Assembly (NCBI RefSeq): GCF_001675045.1
Contig: NZ_LYPA01000050.1
Location: forward strand, 62,001-126,000
Reading direction: 5' to 3'
From: Paenibacillus oryzae
Lineage (GTDB): Bacteria; Bacillota; Bacilli; Paenibacillales; Paenibacillaceae
DNA: 64,000 nucleotides
In this document: piece by piece, positions 25,707 to 34,926 of the stretch
How positions within the stretch are numbered: the first letter of the stretch is position 1
How the letters are laid out: the number at the start of each line of letters is the position of its first letter
Translations under genes and position numbers: made by a program
Notes under the pieces: model-generated
Told to the model about the DNA's origin: nothing
The model's database searches: none
What the model saw: only the letters and a program-made list of their open reading frames with translations

Positions 25707-27380
25707 TTAGCTGGCCGTCACATGTATATTGTCGATATTGGGGCCTTCCGTCCCCGTTGTTACTAGTCGAAGCGTATTATTCCCCGTATTCATAGGAACC
25801 TGAATCGTTTTTTCACCCCAGGTCGCCCAGCCTCCGGTAGCGGAAAAAGGAGTATTGCTGATCACCTTGACGCCGTTTACGTAGACGTCCAGATTTCGCG
25901 TGCCGGTTTCCAGCGCGTAGCGGATTTTGACATTTTTAGTGCCGGTGGTGGCGCAATAAATACTGTTCCATTGAATCGCGGCGTCGCTTGCCGCCTGAAA
26001 ATCGACAAAGCCCGTGCCGCTATATCCGCTATGCGTCGTCGCCACCGTAGCATTGGTTAACGTTGTTCCGGTCTCTGCCTCATAGGTCGTGCCGCTAGTA
26101 TTGCCGCCTCCGCTCAAATCAGCTACAAAGGTAGTGACGCTTCTTGGAGGAAGCTGTGCGGTAAACGCTCCGTTTGATATCGAAAGGGCAGGTCCAGCGG
26201 ACAGATTACGGGTTGCATCGGTAATCCATGAAGCTGCCGTCGAGGCATTGCCGTTTTGCAGCACAAATCTTTGGCTGACAGTCGAAGCGCTGCGGTTCAC
26301 CGCTACGATAACGGCTTTGTTGTCTCCCTTATAGGCAGAGGTAAATACATTGTTTTCCGGGTTTTTCGTTGCATCCACCCGCACATAGCCGGGACGCACA
26401 AACTTGGAATAGTGGGCCATGGAATAGCCGCGTTTGCTGATAGTGCCATCTTCCTTCATAGGACCGTAGGATCTGCGGATGTACCACCACAGATAAGCCT
26501 GAAATTCCGCATCGACGAGATTGTGATGGATGTGATAGGCAACATCCAGCGCCTCGGGCCAAAGATCGGCGGAGCTGCTGCTGTTGGGATAATAAACCTC
26601 GGTCATCCATAGCTCCTTGCCTGCTCCCTTTTGCTTGAACAGAGGATAAGGGAAGCTGCTGAACTGCGTTCCGTAGGTGTGGGCTCCCAAAATATCCATA
26701 TTGGCCAGCGCCTGAGGATCATTCAGGATGGGGTCAGACATATTTTTGAGATAGGAAAACGATTCCGGGGCCATGACCCGCGTACCTTGAATAGAGCCTG
26801 CATTCTCCTTCATGAAACGAAGCATTTCCTGCGGCGTCCACCAGGTCCAGTCATGCGCGTAATCCGGCTCATTCTGCACCGAAATCGCATATAAATCGAC
26901 GCCGTTGTTTTTCATATACGAAACAAAATTATTCAGGTGCTGAGCATACGCAGCGTATTTATCATAACGCAGCCGCTTTGCATTGGTGTCGCCGTTGCGA
27001 TTAAACGTTTCGATCATGTCGCTTGGAGGATTCCATGGAGAAGCAAACACGATTGCTCCAAGCTGAATCGCCCTTTGCGCGGTTGCTACCTCTCTCTGCC
27101 AGTTGCTGGGATTAGGATCTACAAAAATCCTCAAGATGGAGAAGCCAAGCTGATTTTGTCCGTTGCCAAAGGCCGTGTCCCGTTGCGAAGACGTTAAATC
27201 GCCAATCCAGATAGGATGGTTCATTCCACCAAAGCCGCGGATAAGCTGCTTTTCCGATGCCAGATTAACGACAACATCACTTGCTGCCGAAATTTTGGCA
27301 GGCGCGGGCACAATAATGAGCGACAATGCCAGCATCGACGCCAATAACACACAAATCGACCTTCTGAACCGTGAAATCAT
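25707..27380 (-). CDS. xynC: Secreted GH30 glucuronoxylanase with C-terminal CBM6
   Basis: 557 residues with a signal peptide (about 1-33, cut near ISAAS). The GH30 subfamily 8 domain has acid/base Glu171 (SVQNEPDYAHD) and nucleophile Glu261 (WMTEVYY). The SYGPMKEDGTISKRGY segment near residues 304-319 and arginines 302-303 match the glucuronate-recognition region of XynC enzymes. These endo-xylanases cut glucuronoxylan at a position set by methylglucuronic acid side chains. The C-terminal module from about residue 431 (YEAETGTTLTNATV) is CBM6-like. It stands directly downstream of module B and has its own promoter and a cre-like site. Its products, aldouronates, are plausible ligands for the neighbouring transporters. 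Confidence 0.94.
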   Translation of the reverse strand: MISRFRRSICVLLASMLALSLIIVPAPAKISAASDVVVNLASEKQLIRGFGGMNHPIWIGDLTSSQRDTAFGNGQNQLGFSILRIFVDPNPSNWQREVATAQRAIQLGAIVFASPWNPPSDMIETFNRNGDTNAKRLRYDKYAAYAQHLNNFVSYMKNNGVDLYAISVQNEPDYAHDWTWWTPQEMLRFMKENAGSIQGTRVMAPESFSYLKNMSDPILNDPQALANMDILGAHTYGTQFSSFPYPLFKQKGAGKELWMTEVYYPNSSSSADLWPEALDVAYHIHHNLVDAEFQAYLWWYIRRSYGPMKEDGTISKRGYSMAHYSKFVRPGYVRVDATKNPENNVFTSAYKGDNKAVIVAVNRSASTVSQRFVLQNGNASTAASWITDATRNLSAGPALSISNGAFTAQLPPRSVTTFVADLSGGGNTSGTTYEAETGTTLTNATVATTHSGYSGTGFVDFQAASDAAIQWNSIYCATTGTKNVKIRYALETGTRNLDVYVNGVKVISNTPFSATGGWATWGEKTIQVPMNTGNNTLRLVTTGTEGPNIDNIHVTAS

Positions 27381-27483
27381 TTCTTCATCTCCTCCTAAAA
27401 TGGGTTTATGGTAACCTCCTTACGGCTATCGCAAAGCCGCCCAATCACCGCCTTTCAAATGAGGCAATAAATAAGGCAATAAA

Positions 27484-27498
27484 TGTATGCGCTTTCAA
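27484..27498 (-). promoter_or_regulatory. cre-like catabolite repression site of xynC
   Basis: Minus strand TTGAAAGCGCATACA fits the CcpA consensus WTGNAANCGNWNNCW at every fixed position. It overlaps the predicted transcription start, about 105 bp before the xynC start, a repressing position. Confidence 0.7.
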
Positions 27499-27503
27499 TA
27501 TAC

Positions 27504-27533
27504 TTTATACCGTCATCAAGTGTTACCGGACAA
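27504..27533 (-). promoter_or_regulatory. Probable xynC promoter
   Basis: Minus strand TTGTCC (27533-27528), 18-bp spacer, TATAAA (27509-27504). CTATAG just upstream resembles the ATCTATAG element near the module A regulator. Confidence 0.5.
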
Positions 27534-27599
27534 ACTATAGCTTTTTCTCAAAAAAACATACTTTTTTCCCTGAATTGCTTCACCTGCATGGACCAAACA

Positions 27600-27660
27600 A
27601 AAAGGTCCGGCTCTGGCGCCAGCCGCACGTAACTGCGCGCTGAACGCCAAAGGGGACCTT
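27600..27660 (-). terminator. Terminator of sugar transporter module B
   Basis: Minus strand AAGGTCC ... GGACCTT closes a large imperfect stem containing GGCGTT/GGCGCC-type pairs, followed by TTTTTGTTT. It lies 25 bp beyond the permease stop. The 304-bp gap 27381-27684 holds this terminator, the xynC promoter and the cre site; nothing else was seen. Confidence 0.6.
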
Positions 27661-27684
27661 ATGTCGGAGGTTATACTAAGCCAT

Positions 27685-28605
27685 TTAACCCTTAACGCCG
27701 CCAAGCGTCATGCCTTGAACAAAATAGCGCTGCACAAAAGGATACACCATAAGAATCGGGACGCTGGCAATGATGGTCATCGTCGCCCGAATTGAAGTTG
27801 GCGTTACGGACGTTCCGCTCCCTCCCTGGGATTGATAAATATCTCCCGCCGATGCCGTCGCTGCCGTTGTTGAGGTTTGCAGGATTTTCATCAATTCGTA
27901 TTGCAGCGTGCTTAGCTTGATATTAGAGGAATTATACAGGAAAACATCAAACCATGAATTCCATTGCCCGACGGCTACAAATAAGGACACAGTTGCCATA
28001 GCCGGGATCGTAAGCGGCAATACGACGCGGACAAAGGTTGTAAACTCCCCTGCCCCGTCAATACGCGCAGATTCCAATATGCCGTCCGGCAGCCCTTCGA
28101 TAAAGGATCGAATAACGATCATATTAAAAACCCCGATGATGCCCGGAAAAATATAGACCCAGAAGGAATTGATCAGCCCCAGATCCCTGATCAGCAGGTA
28201 CGTGGGAATCAGCCCTCCGCTAAAATACATCGTAAACACAAAAAACATCGTCACAGCCTTGCGGAGCACAAATTCCTGCCGGCTGATCGTAAAGGCAAGC
28301 ATCGCCGTACAAAATACGGAGACAATAGTGCCCAATACGGTGCGAAGGAACGAGATTAATGTCGCATGGTAAATATCGGATTCGCCGAAAATATAGCTGT
28401 AATTATCCAGTGTCCACAGCCGCGGCCACAAATAAATACCGCCCCTGACCGCATCATTGGCGTCATTGAAGGAAACCGCGATCATATTGACAAAAGGATA
28501 AATCGTTACGATCATCAAACCAATCATAAAGACGATATTGCCGTAATCGAACAGCCGATCGCCGAGGCTTCTTCGCCGCAGACGCGATTTTTTCAATGCA
28601 AGCAT
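27685..28605 (-). CDS. Sugar ABC transporter permease, module B (LplC/YtcP type)
   Basis: 306 residues, CUT1 permease with six predicted helices, EAA segment DGILESARIDGAGEFTTFVR and C-terminus FVQGMTLGGVKG. It corresponds gene for gene to the module A permease at 8719-9654 (shared VTIYPFVNMIAVSFN-like and WNSWFDVFLYNSS segments). It starts 15 bp after the partner permease and ends the transporter part of the module. No ATPase is present, so a shared ATPase is assumed. Confidence 0.93.
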   Translation of the reverse strand: MLALKKSRLRRRSLGDRLFDYGNIVFMIGLMIVTIYPFVNMIAVSFNDANDAVRGGIYLWPRLWTLDNYSYIFGESDIYHATLISFLRTVLGTIVSVFCTAMLAFTISRQEFVLRKAVTMFFVFTMYFSGGLIPTYLLIRDLGLINSFWVYIFPGIIGVFNMIVIRSFIEGLPDGILESARIDGAGEFTTFVRVVLPLTIPAMATVSLFVAVGQWNSWFDVFLYNSSNIKLSTLQYELMKILQTSTTAATASAGDIYQSQGGSGTSVTPTSIRATMTIIASVPILMVYPFVQRYFVQGMTLGGVKG

Positions 28606-28620
28606 GAAGAAAACCTCCCT

Positions 28621-29592
28621 TTAGAAAAGTCTGCTTTCTCCCATTCTCTTCGCCATATAGTTAGCAGAGAAAAGGAAGAAGAAGCTGACGACCGTTTTGA
28701 AAATGCCTGCCGCCGTACCCAGCGAAAAGTTGCCCATCCCTATGCCGTATTTCAGCACAAAGATGTCCAGATTTTCTGAATAGTCCTGATTCATCCCGTT
28801 GCCAAGCAAATATTGCGCTTCAAACCCGGACTCCAGAATATGACCCATATTCATGATCAGTAAAATAATAATAACCGGCTTTAGTCCGGGCAACGTTATG
28901 CTTAACATGCGCTGGAGGCGGTTGGCGCCGTCGATTTCCGCCGCTTCGTATTGGGAAGGATCAATAGCTGTAATGGCGGCCAAATAAATAATGGTATTCC
29001 AGCCAACCTCCTTCCACACCTCCGTCGCTCCCAATATCCCCCAAAAATAATGACCTTTGCTCATCCACAATACAGGATTGTCCAAAATGCCCAGCTTGGT
29101 CAGCAGCAAATTGACAATGCCGTCCGGCGATAAAACCGTGAGCACGATGCTGGAGGCAACAACCCAGGATATAAAATGCGGCAAATAACTGACCGTTTGC
29201 ACAAAACGTTTGAAAACAATATTTTTCAGCTCGTTAAGCAGCAGGGCCAGCGTAATCGCAGTAACAAAACCAAGTACCAGCTTGATCGAGCTCATAACTA
29301 TCGTATTGCGGAGTACGCGGTAAAAGGAATTGTCGGAAAACAGGAACTGGAAATGTTGCCATCCGACCCATTCCTGCTCCGCAAAGGTTCTGGACGCCTT
29401 AAACTTCTGAAAAGCCATCGTCCAGCCCCACAGAGGCATATATTTGAATACAAACGCCCACAGCACAAATGGAATACACATAAACGCCAACGTTTTTTGC
29501 TGAAGCAGCCGTTTGAAAAATAGCGCGGTTTTATGAATATTGGGCTGATTCAGACCCGTGGCCAATGGTTCGGATTTTATCGGTTTCTCCAC
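28621..29592 (-). CDS. Sugar ABC transporter permease, module B (LplB/YteP type)
   Basis: 323 residues with six predicted membrane helices, EAA segment YEAAEIDGANRLQRMLSITLPG and C-terminus MAKRMGESRLF. It forms the translocation pair with the permease at 27685-28605. Only 25 bp separate it from the binding protein stop. Its sequence is close to the module A permease, supporting duplication of the whole module. Confidence 0.93.
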   Translation of the reverse strand: MEKPIKSEPLATGLNQPNIHKTALFFKRLLQQKTLAFMCIPFVLWAFVFKYMPLWGWTMAFQKFKASRTFAEQEWVGWQHFQFLFSDNSFYRVLRNTIVMSSIKLVLGFVTAITLALLLNELKNIVFKRFVQTVSYLPHFISWVVASSIVLTVLSPDGIVNLLLTKLGILDNPVLWMSKGHYFWGILGATEVWKEVGWNTIIYLAAITAIDPSQYEAAEIDGANRLQRMLSITLPGLKPVIIILLIMNMGHILESGFEAQYLLGNGMNQDYSENLDIFVLKYGIGMGNFSLGTAAGIFKTVVSFFFLFSANYMAKRMGESRLF

Positions 29593-29617
29593 CTGATGTC
29601 GCCCCTTCCGCGTTAAC

Positions 29618-31336
29618 CTACCATTTGCCCGCTACCCGATCCTGCACGGCTTTGGTTATCGTGGCTTCATAGGTTTCTTTGTCCAGCTTGTTCAGCTCGG
29701 AAATGTAAGCTTCCCATGCCGGCTCAAATTTGGATGGCGACTCCAGAATTAGCGTAGGCAAATGCTTTCTCTGCAAATCGTCCGATTTGGTCGCAAAAAT
29801 CTGCTCGGGCGAGCCTTGCTCCAGCGCAATGGACCAGGACGGGAACCAAGGGCGCGGGTCAGGCTTGTTGAACAGCTCACTGAACGTTTTGACGCCGTAG
29901 GCTTCAAGAATAGCTTTATCGCCTTCGGTATAGGAATACGAGGCCACCTCGGATTGATTGCCCGGACTAAAAGCATTGCCGTCGGATAGCGTCGACTCTC
30001 CGCCATATTTTGGCCAATCCGTCACGAAGTAGGTAAAACCAAAGGTGCGGCTAAGCTCCAGATCGTCATGATATTTGCGCTGCTCGTCGTTTGCGAAATA
30101 GAAACGGCCGTTTTCGTCTACGCTGTACGTTTGGTCCTTGATGCCCCATTGAACCAAAATCTGATTTTCTTCCTTCAGCAGATTATCAAAATATTTGATG
30201 ATGCGGACCGGGTCCTCGGCTTTGGTTGTAATGCCAATACCATAGTTCGCAACAAAACCTGGAGGATCGATGTATTGATCCTTTATGTCCTTGTCAAACA
30301 CAATCGGCAGCGGCGCGTAACGCTTCTCGTCGATACCCGCCGAAAGCAGGTTTTTGGTGGCGTCGCCAACTTGCCAAGCGTAGTTAAAGTAACCCAATAC
30401 CCGCCCGGAGGTCAGCTTGGCCAAATATTGGTCCTTGTTCATCGTAAAGGACTCCGGGTCGAACAAGCCCTCCGCGTTGATTTCGTTCAGCTTTCCGATC
30501 CAGCGCTTCTGATATTCTGTTCCCGCCACGATTTTGGCTTCATGGGTTTCCATATCGACGATGACGCTGCCGTCATTTGGATAGCCGGCAAGATGCATCG
30601 CGGGGTTCTGCAGGGTGAAGAAGTTGTTGGCGACACCGGCCAGCGAAACAAAACCGATTGTATCCATGCCGTCAACTTTCGGATATTTCTCCTTGTATTT
30701 CTTGATGAAATCGAAATATTCATCCAATGTTTTGATCTCGGGGTAGTTAAATTCCTTTAATACTGAGCGTTGAATCCAGAAAGCTCCGCCGCCAATATTG
30801 GGGCCGCCGATATATTCGCCTTGATTGGCGGTATAAGGAAGCGTATAGATTTTCCCGTCCGTATGCCTCATTTTATCGAAATAGGGTCCGTACACCCGTT
30901 TAATGTTGGGCGCATGCTCCTCGATCAGATCATCCAGCGGAATGTAGGCTTCCGCATCCATCAGCTTGGACATTTCGCCGCTGGAGCTGATGACATCGGG
31001 ATATTCTCCGCTGGCGATCATGACGCCGGCTTTTGTTGTGCTGTCTCCAACGACGTATTCCAGCTTCCAATCAACGCCGGTTTGCTTCTGCAGCTCCTTG
31101 CCGATCACCGTTTCACTGGCCAACACATCCTTTTTTCCAGGCGCAAAGTGATAATACGTAAAGGTGACCGGTTCATTGGATTCCGTCTCTCCTCCGGTTT
31201 GCGCAGAAATGCTGTCTTCCCCGGAGCCGTTGCCAGGACTGCTCGACGGCGTTCCTTCCGCTGCCTTACCGCACGCCCCTAAAGCCATCGCCGCCACAAC
31301 GACCAGCGCCATCATCCAAGTCTTGCTTTTTGCCAT
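29618..31336 (-). CDS. Extracellular sugar-binding lipoprotein, module B (LplA type)
   Basis: About 572 residues. ATG 31336 is chosen, because the longer frame to 31384 reads through the cre-like promoter region; MAKSKTWMMALVVVAAMAL leads directly to the lipobox LGAC. An acidic Gly/Ser linker precedes the binding domain, whose KRVYGPYFDKMRHTDGKIY segment mirrors module A. The expected ligand is an aldouronate or xylo-oligosaccharide, because the glucuronoxylanase gene lies right downstream of the module. A 129-bp gap after the kinase gene contains candidate activator and cre sites, so it likely has its own regulated promoter. Confidence 0.92.
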   Translation of the reverse strand: MAKSKTWMMALVVVAAMALGACGKAAEGTPSSSPGNGSGEDSISAQTGGETESNEPVTFTYYHFAPGKKDVLASETVIGKELQKQTGVDWKLEYVVGDSTTKAGVMIASGEYPDVISSSGEMSKLMDAEAYIPLDDLIEEHAPNIKRVYGPYFDKMRHTDGKIYTLPYTANQGEYIGGPNIGGGAFWIQRSVLKEFNYPEIKTLDEYFDFIKKYKEKYPKVDGMDTIGFVSLAGVANNFFTLQNPAMHLAGYPNDGSVIVDMETHEAKIVAGTEYQKRWIGKLNEINAEGLFDPESFTMNKDQYLAKLTSGRVLGYFNYAWQVGDATKNLLSAGIDEKRYAPLPIVFDKDIKDQYIDPPGFVANYGIGITTKAEDPVRIIKYFDNLLKEENQILVQWGIKDQTYSVDENGRFYFANDEQRKYHDDLELSRTFGFTYFVTDWPKYGGESTLSDGNAFSPGNQSEVASYSYTEGDKAILEAYGVKTFSELFNKPDPRPWFPSWSIALEQGSPEQIFATKSDDLQRKHLPTLILESPSKFEPAWEAYISELNKLDKETYEATITKAVQDRVAGKW

Positions 31337-31369
31337 ACCACCTGTTTCCCCCTTTAATCCCCATCGTTT

Positions 31370-31384
31370 TGTAAGCACTTTCAA
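31370..31384 (-). promoter_or_regulatory. cre-like site before the module B binding protein
   Basis: Minus strand TTGAAAGTGCTTACA matches the CcpA consensus except for T in place of C in the central CG. With the preceding TATA it reads TATATTGAAAGTGCTTACA, nearly the same as TATATTGAAAGCGCATACA at the xynC promoter, so both may be -10/cre overlaps. Confidence 0.55.
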
Positions 31385-31416
31385 TATAACAAGAAAACGT
31401 TGTGGCGATTACCCAT

Positions 31417-31446
31417 AAATCTATACCTCCTGCTTTGTAAAGCATA
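31417..31446. promoter_or_regulatory. Candidate activator site before the module B binding protein
   Basis: AAATCTATACC and GTAAAGCATAT on the plus strand repeat the AAATCTATAG / TAAAGCAT pair seen at 15911-15953. Position, 30-60 bp upstream of the TATATT element, suits an activator such as the AraC-type regulator encoded upstream. Confidence 0.4.
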
Positions 31447-31465
31447 TCCTCTTTCTGAAAGCCTG

Positions 31466-33220
31466 TTATTGCCCGCTTGCTTTCAAAGGCAATAAAATCT
31501 GTATTTCCGTGCCTTCTCCCTCCGCGGATCGCACGGTCAAGGAATACCGCTCCCCATAAATGAGCTTCAGGCGGTTATACGTGTTTTTCATGCCGACCCG
31601 CTCCCCGATTTCTTCATGCTCCTCCAGATAACCCAGCAGCTCGTCCAGCTTCCCGGCAGCCATGCCGATTCCGTTGTCCGCCAGCTTGAACCGAAGCTGA
31701 TCCCTGTACAGATCGACAGCAACGCTAATCATTCCTTTTTCGGGACTGGATTCAATGCCGTGTATGCTGGCATTTTCAACAAACGGCAAAATGACCATCT
31801 TCGGTATTCGGTACTGGAGTATGGCAGGATCAGCCACAATGCTGTATTCCAGCATTTCCCCAAATCGGTATTGCTGAATGTCGAGGAAGCTTCCGATCAG
31901 CTCCAGCTCCTCCTGTACGGTCACCTCATTGGCGCTCCAGGAGATCGATTTGCGAAGCATTTTGGCCATATGCTGAACGATTTTGGCCGTTTCCCGTTCG
32001 CCCTTGATTATGCTCCTCATTCGGATGGACTCCAGCACATTAAACAGAAAATGAGGGTTGATCTGGCTGTACAGGGCGTGAAGCTGCGCCTTTTGCTGCT
32101 TGAGCTCCAGATCCTTTCGCTGAATGTCCGCGATGTACACCTCGTTTATCAAATTGTTGATTGTTTCCGTCATCCGGTTAAACTCAATGGTCAGCTGCCC
32201 GATTTCATCTCTGGCTTCTTCCGGGGGAATGCTCTGGAATTGCTGGCTTTTCACCTTTTTCATATGCTTCAGAATGCGTACAAGCCTGACATGCAGCGAC
32301 CTTGACATGGCGGCAATGATCAAGGTGGGCAGCACAAAGTTGATGCAGGCCAGCCAAATGACGAAGGAGCGTGATTTGGACACCTCTTGCATATAAAACT
32401 TTTCGTCCAAAATGCCATGCAGGCTCCAGCCATTCAAATAATTGATGCCTTCATAAGCAGACTGGAACCGATGGTCCGCCTTATCCAGCTCCATGTCCTG
32501 CACAAAGCCGGCTTGCGGTTGCGGATTTTCTCCATCCTCACTGCGCTTGGCAAAAACAATTCTCCCTTCCGGGTCGGCCAGGTACACGTTACCGGCAAAG
32601 CTGCTTCCATCAAACGTCTGGGCGATCAGCTTCATATTGAGGTCGATTTTGACAAGCTGCTGAAAGCCGCCGGTATGGTAGTTGTTTAGCCTTTGTATCA
32701 AGCTGAATCTGGAATCCCAATAGATAAGCGCGGGAAAGGCATTTCGGACAGACTGGCCTTGCGACTGGACATACCAGTCCAGTTGCTTGGTCGCATCCGT
32801 TAACGGTTCGATGTAGCCCGACCTCAGAATGGTAGGATTATCGCTATACACCTGGTAGCCGCGAACCCCGTGGATGGATTCCTGATCGGACAATGCACCC
32901 TTCAGATAAGAATTGTAGGTTTGAATATAATCAATTTGACTGGGAAAAAGCTGAGAAATCGTTTTGTTAAAAAGGGGATCGGCATAGAGGGAATAAGCAA
33001 GTCCTACCCCCTGGTCGATGATACCGCGCAGCTCGGTTTTCAGATGATTCAGCGCCATGACGGCGTCCGCGTTTTTTTGATTGCGGATATTGGTAGCGGT
33101 GACATGATAGAAAATGAGATTGGTGGCGACAATGGGAATAAAAACGGACAAGACGTACATGAGCAGCAGCTTGTCACGCAGCTTCATAAAGTTTAGCTTA
33201 AAGGGGGTTATCCATTTCAT
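31466..33220 (-). CDS. Sensor histidine kinase, module B (YesM family)
   Basis: 584 residues. Two membrane helices (about residues 18-38 and 293-315) enclose a Cache-like sensor domain. HAMP, the His motif NPHFLFNVLESIRMRS and an ATPase domain (LPFVENASIHGIESS, DNGIGMAAGKL) complete it. It aligns with the module A kinase throughout, including the LRDKLLLMYVLSVFIPI helix. The gene begins 11 bp after the response regulator. It should sense an extracellular oligosaccharide and control the regulator at 33232-34788. Confidence 0.92.
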   Translation of the reverse strand: MKWITPFKLNFMKLRDKLLLMYVLSVFIPIVATNLIFYHVTATNIRNQKNADAVMALNHLKTELRGIIDQGVGLAYSLYADPLFNKTISQLFPSQIDYIQTYNSYLKGALSDQESIHGVRGYQVYSDNPTILRSGYIEPLTDATKQLDWYVQSQGQSVRNAFPALIYWDSRFSLIQRLNNYHTGGFQQLVKIDLNMKLIAQTFDGSSFAGNVYLADPEGRIVFAKRSEDGENPQPQAGFVQDMELDKADHRFQSAYEGINYLNGWSLHGILDEKFYMQEVSKSRSFVIWLACINFVLPTLIIAAMSRSLHVRLVRILKHMKKVKSQQFQSIPPEEARDEIGQLTIEFNRMTETINNLINEVYIADIQRKDLELKQQKAQLHALYSQINPHFLFNVLESIRMRSIIKGERETAKIVQHMAKMLRKSISWSANEVTVQEELELIGSFLDIQQYRFGEMLEYSIVADPAILQYRIPKMVILPFVENASIHGIESSPEKGMISVAVDLYRDQLRFKLADNGIGMAAGKLDELLGYLEEHEEIGERVGMKNTYNRLKLIYGERYSLTVRSAEGEGTEIQILLPLKASGQ

Positions 33221-33231
33221 AGGCCTGCTCC

Positions 33232-34788
33232 CTAATCTTTGCCGCTCAAGCTGTTGCGATATTCGCTAGGGGTCAGCTTGTCCAGCTTTTCGAATTGGGT
33301 GGCAAAATAATCCGCATTCTGAAAGCCGACTCTGGCAGCAATTTCATACATGCGCAAATCGGTTTGGCGAAGCAGCCGTTTGGCTTCTTTCATCCGAATC
33401 TCCAGCAGATAGTCGTTAAAATAAACGCCATAGGTTTTTCGGAATAGCCGCCCCAGGTAGACGGCGTTCATATAGAACTGCGAAGCAATGCTTTTCAGGC
33501 TAATATTTTGGCTGTAATGAAGGTCGATATAGCTTTTGATCGCCTTAATGCCGCCGTTGGATGACTCCTTGCGCAAAATGGCGATACAATCGTCCGCCTC
33601 CGTCAATGCTCCAATAAAATGCCGCTTTAGCAAATCAAGGCTCCAATTGGCGCGCGTTATTCCCTGCGACAGCTCTCTCAAGGAAACGAGGCAATCGGGA
33701 TTTCCGTTCATTTCGTTCACAGCTCCGACTATCCCGGCCAAACATCTGGAGAGAGAGCCCGCTACGGCCTGCGGAGAAAATCGCTGCTCGCGAAACAGTC
33801 CGAATATGTGCTCCGTTGTTGCGGTAAAGCCTTCGCGGTCGCCCTCCTCCACCTGCAGAATCAGCTTGCCGGACAAATCCGGGCTGATGTCAAATACATA
33901 CAAGGGTTTGCCGCTAACGCCCGCATAACGGATAACGCCTTGTTCAGCATATTTATGTCTGGCAGCTTCATTGGCGGCAAGGCAGGCATCCCGAATATGA
34001 ATGGGCTGATATACGGGATCGCCGCAATAGATTCCAACTTCGGCGGACAGGCGGCGGGAAAGCGTCATACGGATCTGCTCCAGCTTCTGCTGGAACACTG
34101 ACTCCTCGTTGCAGAGACGAGGTGTCTGGAGCAATAGCGCGAATTGGCCAGGGCTGGACTCTCCAGAGGCTAGCAAGGCTCTATTGATATCAATAGAGCC
34201 CCACGCCTCCAGGAAGGTTTTGTTAGTTATCGACTCGTCCTGCGGAGGGGCGTAAACCTCGGCAATAATATACAGCAGGGAGGTCCCTTCCTGAATGCCC
34301 AAAGCTGCCGCGTAGCGCTCCGCCTCCTCATCGTCGGACGTTCCTTGAGCCAGCGCTTCCAGCATCAGGCTTTTGAGCTGGCCGTCTTCAGCAAGACCGC
34401 GCGCTGCTTGCGCTGCCATGCCAAGACTGAGCTTGCGTAAAGTGGAAGCCAGTTCCTCCTCGTCGATCGGCTTCAAAATATAGTCGCGAACGCCGTAGCG
34501 CAGCGCCTGTCTGGCATAGTTGAAATCGTGATAGCCGCTAATAATAATAAAAAGCGGTTTATAGCGGCCAGCCTCGTTAACGAGGCGAATAAGCTCCAGC
34601 CCGTCAATCGCGGGCATGCGTATATCCGTAATGACCAGATCCGGCTTCAGCTCCTCAATAAGCCCCAGCGCCTCCTTGCCGTTTCGCGCTTCGCCAACGA
34701 TGGTTAGCTTCATTTCGTTCCACTCCACAAGCTCCAGCAGCCCTTTTCGAACATAAGTTTCATCGTCCACCACCAATACTTTATGCAT
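33232..34788 (-). CDS. Response regulator with AraC-type DNA-binding domain, module B (YesN family)
   Basis: About 518 residues. ATG 34788 opens with MHKVLVVDDETYVRKGL, the usual N-terminus of this family, with AAGGAGG 11 nt upstream; the frame extending to 34848 has no support. The receiver domain has phospho-Asp in DLVITDIRMPAIDG and Lys in YILKPIDEEEL. The AraC domain at the C-terminus (ISLKSIASQFYMNAVYLGR, LRMYEIAARVGFQNADYF) is strongly similar to that of module A, so the two regulators may share or compete for sites. Confidence 0.92.
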   Translation of the reverse strand: MHKVLVVDDETYVRKGLLELVEWNEMKLTIVGEARNGKEALGLIEELKPDLVITDIRMPAIDGLELIRLVNEAGRYKPLFIIISGYHDFNYARQALRYGVRDYILKPIDEEELASTLRKLSLGMAAQAARGLAEDGQLKSLMLEALAQGTSDDEEAERYAAALGIQEGTSLLYIIAEVYAPPQDESITNKTFLEAWGSIDINRALLASGESSPGQFALLLQTPRLCNEESVFQQKLEQIRMTLSRRLSAEVGIYCGDPVYQPIHIRDACLAANEAARHKYAEQGVIRYAGVSGKPLYVFDISPDLSGKLILQVEEGDREGFTATTEHIFGLFREQRFSPQAVAGSLSRCLAGIVGAVNEMNGNPDCLVSLRELSQGITRANWSLDLLKRHFIGALTEADDCIAILRKESSNGGIKAIKSYIDLHYSQNISLKSIASQFYMNAVYLGRLFRKTYGVYFNDYLLEIRMKEAKRLLRQTDLRMYEIAARVGFQNADYFATQFEKLDKLTPSEYRNSLSGKD

Positions 34789-34834
34789 GAACCGTGCAGC
34801 CTCCTTTTTAATCGGATGGTTGAGAACGCAAAAA

Positions 34835-34863
34835 ACCGAAGGAAACACTCTCCTTCCTCCGGT
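34835..34863 (-). terminator. Terminator of the third sugar transporter operon
   Basis: Minus strand ACCGGAGGAA ... TTCCTTCGGT with a short loop, followed by TTTTTTGCG. It lies about 65 bp after the binding protein stop and isolates module B regulation from the operon upstream. Confidence 0.7.
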
Positions 34864-34926
34864 CTTTTGTTGCTTGCTTGTATGCTTTTATCGATGTTCG
34901 TAATAGCTCACATTTTACATTTAACG

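Noticed and set aside
30068-30760. Plus-strand frame of 230 codons
   Set aside because: Antisense shadow of the module B binding protein; no ribosome site.
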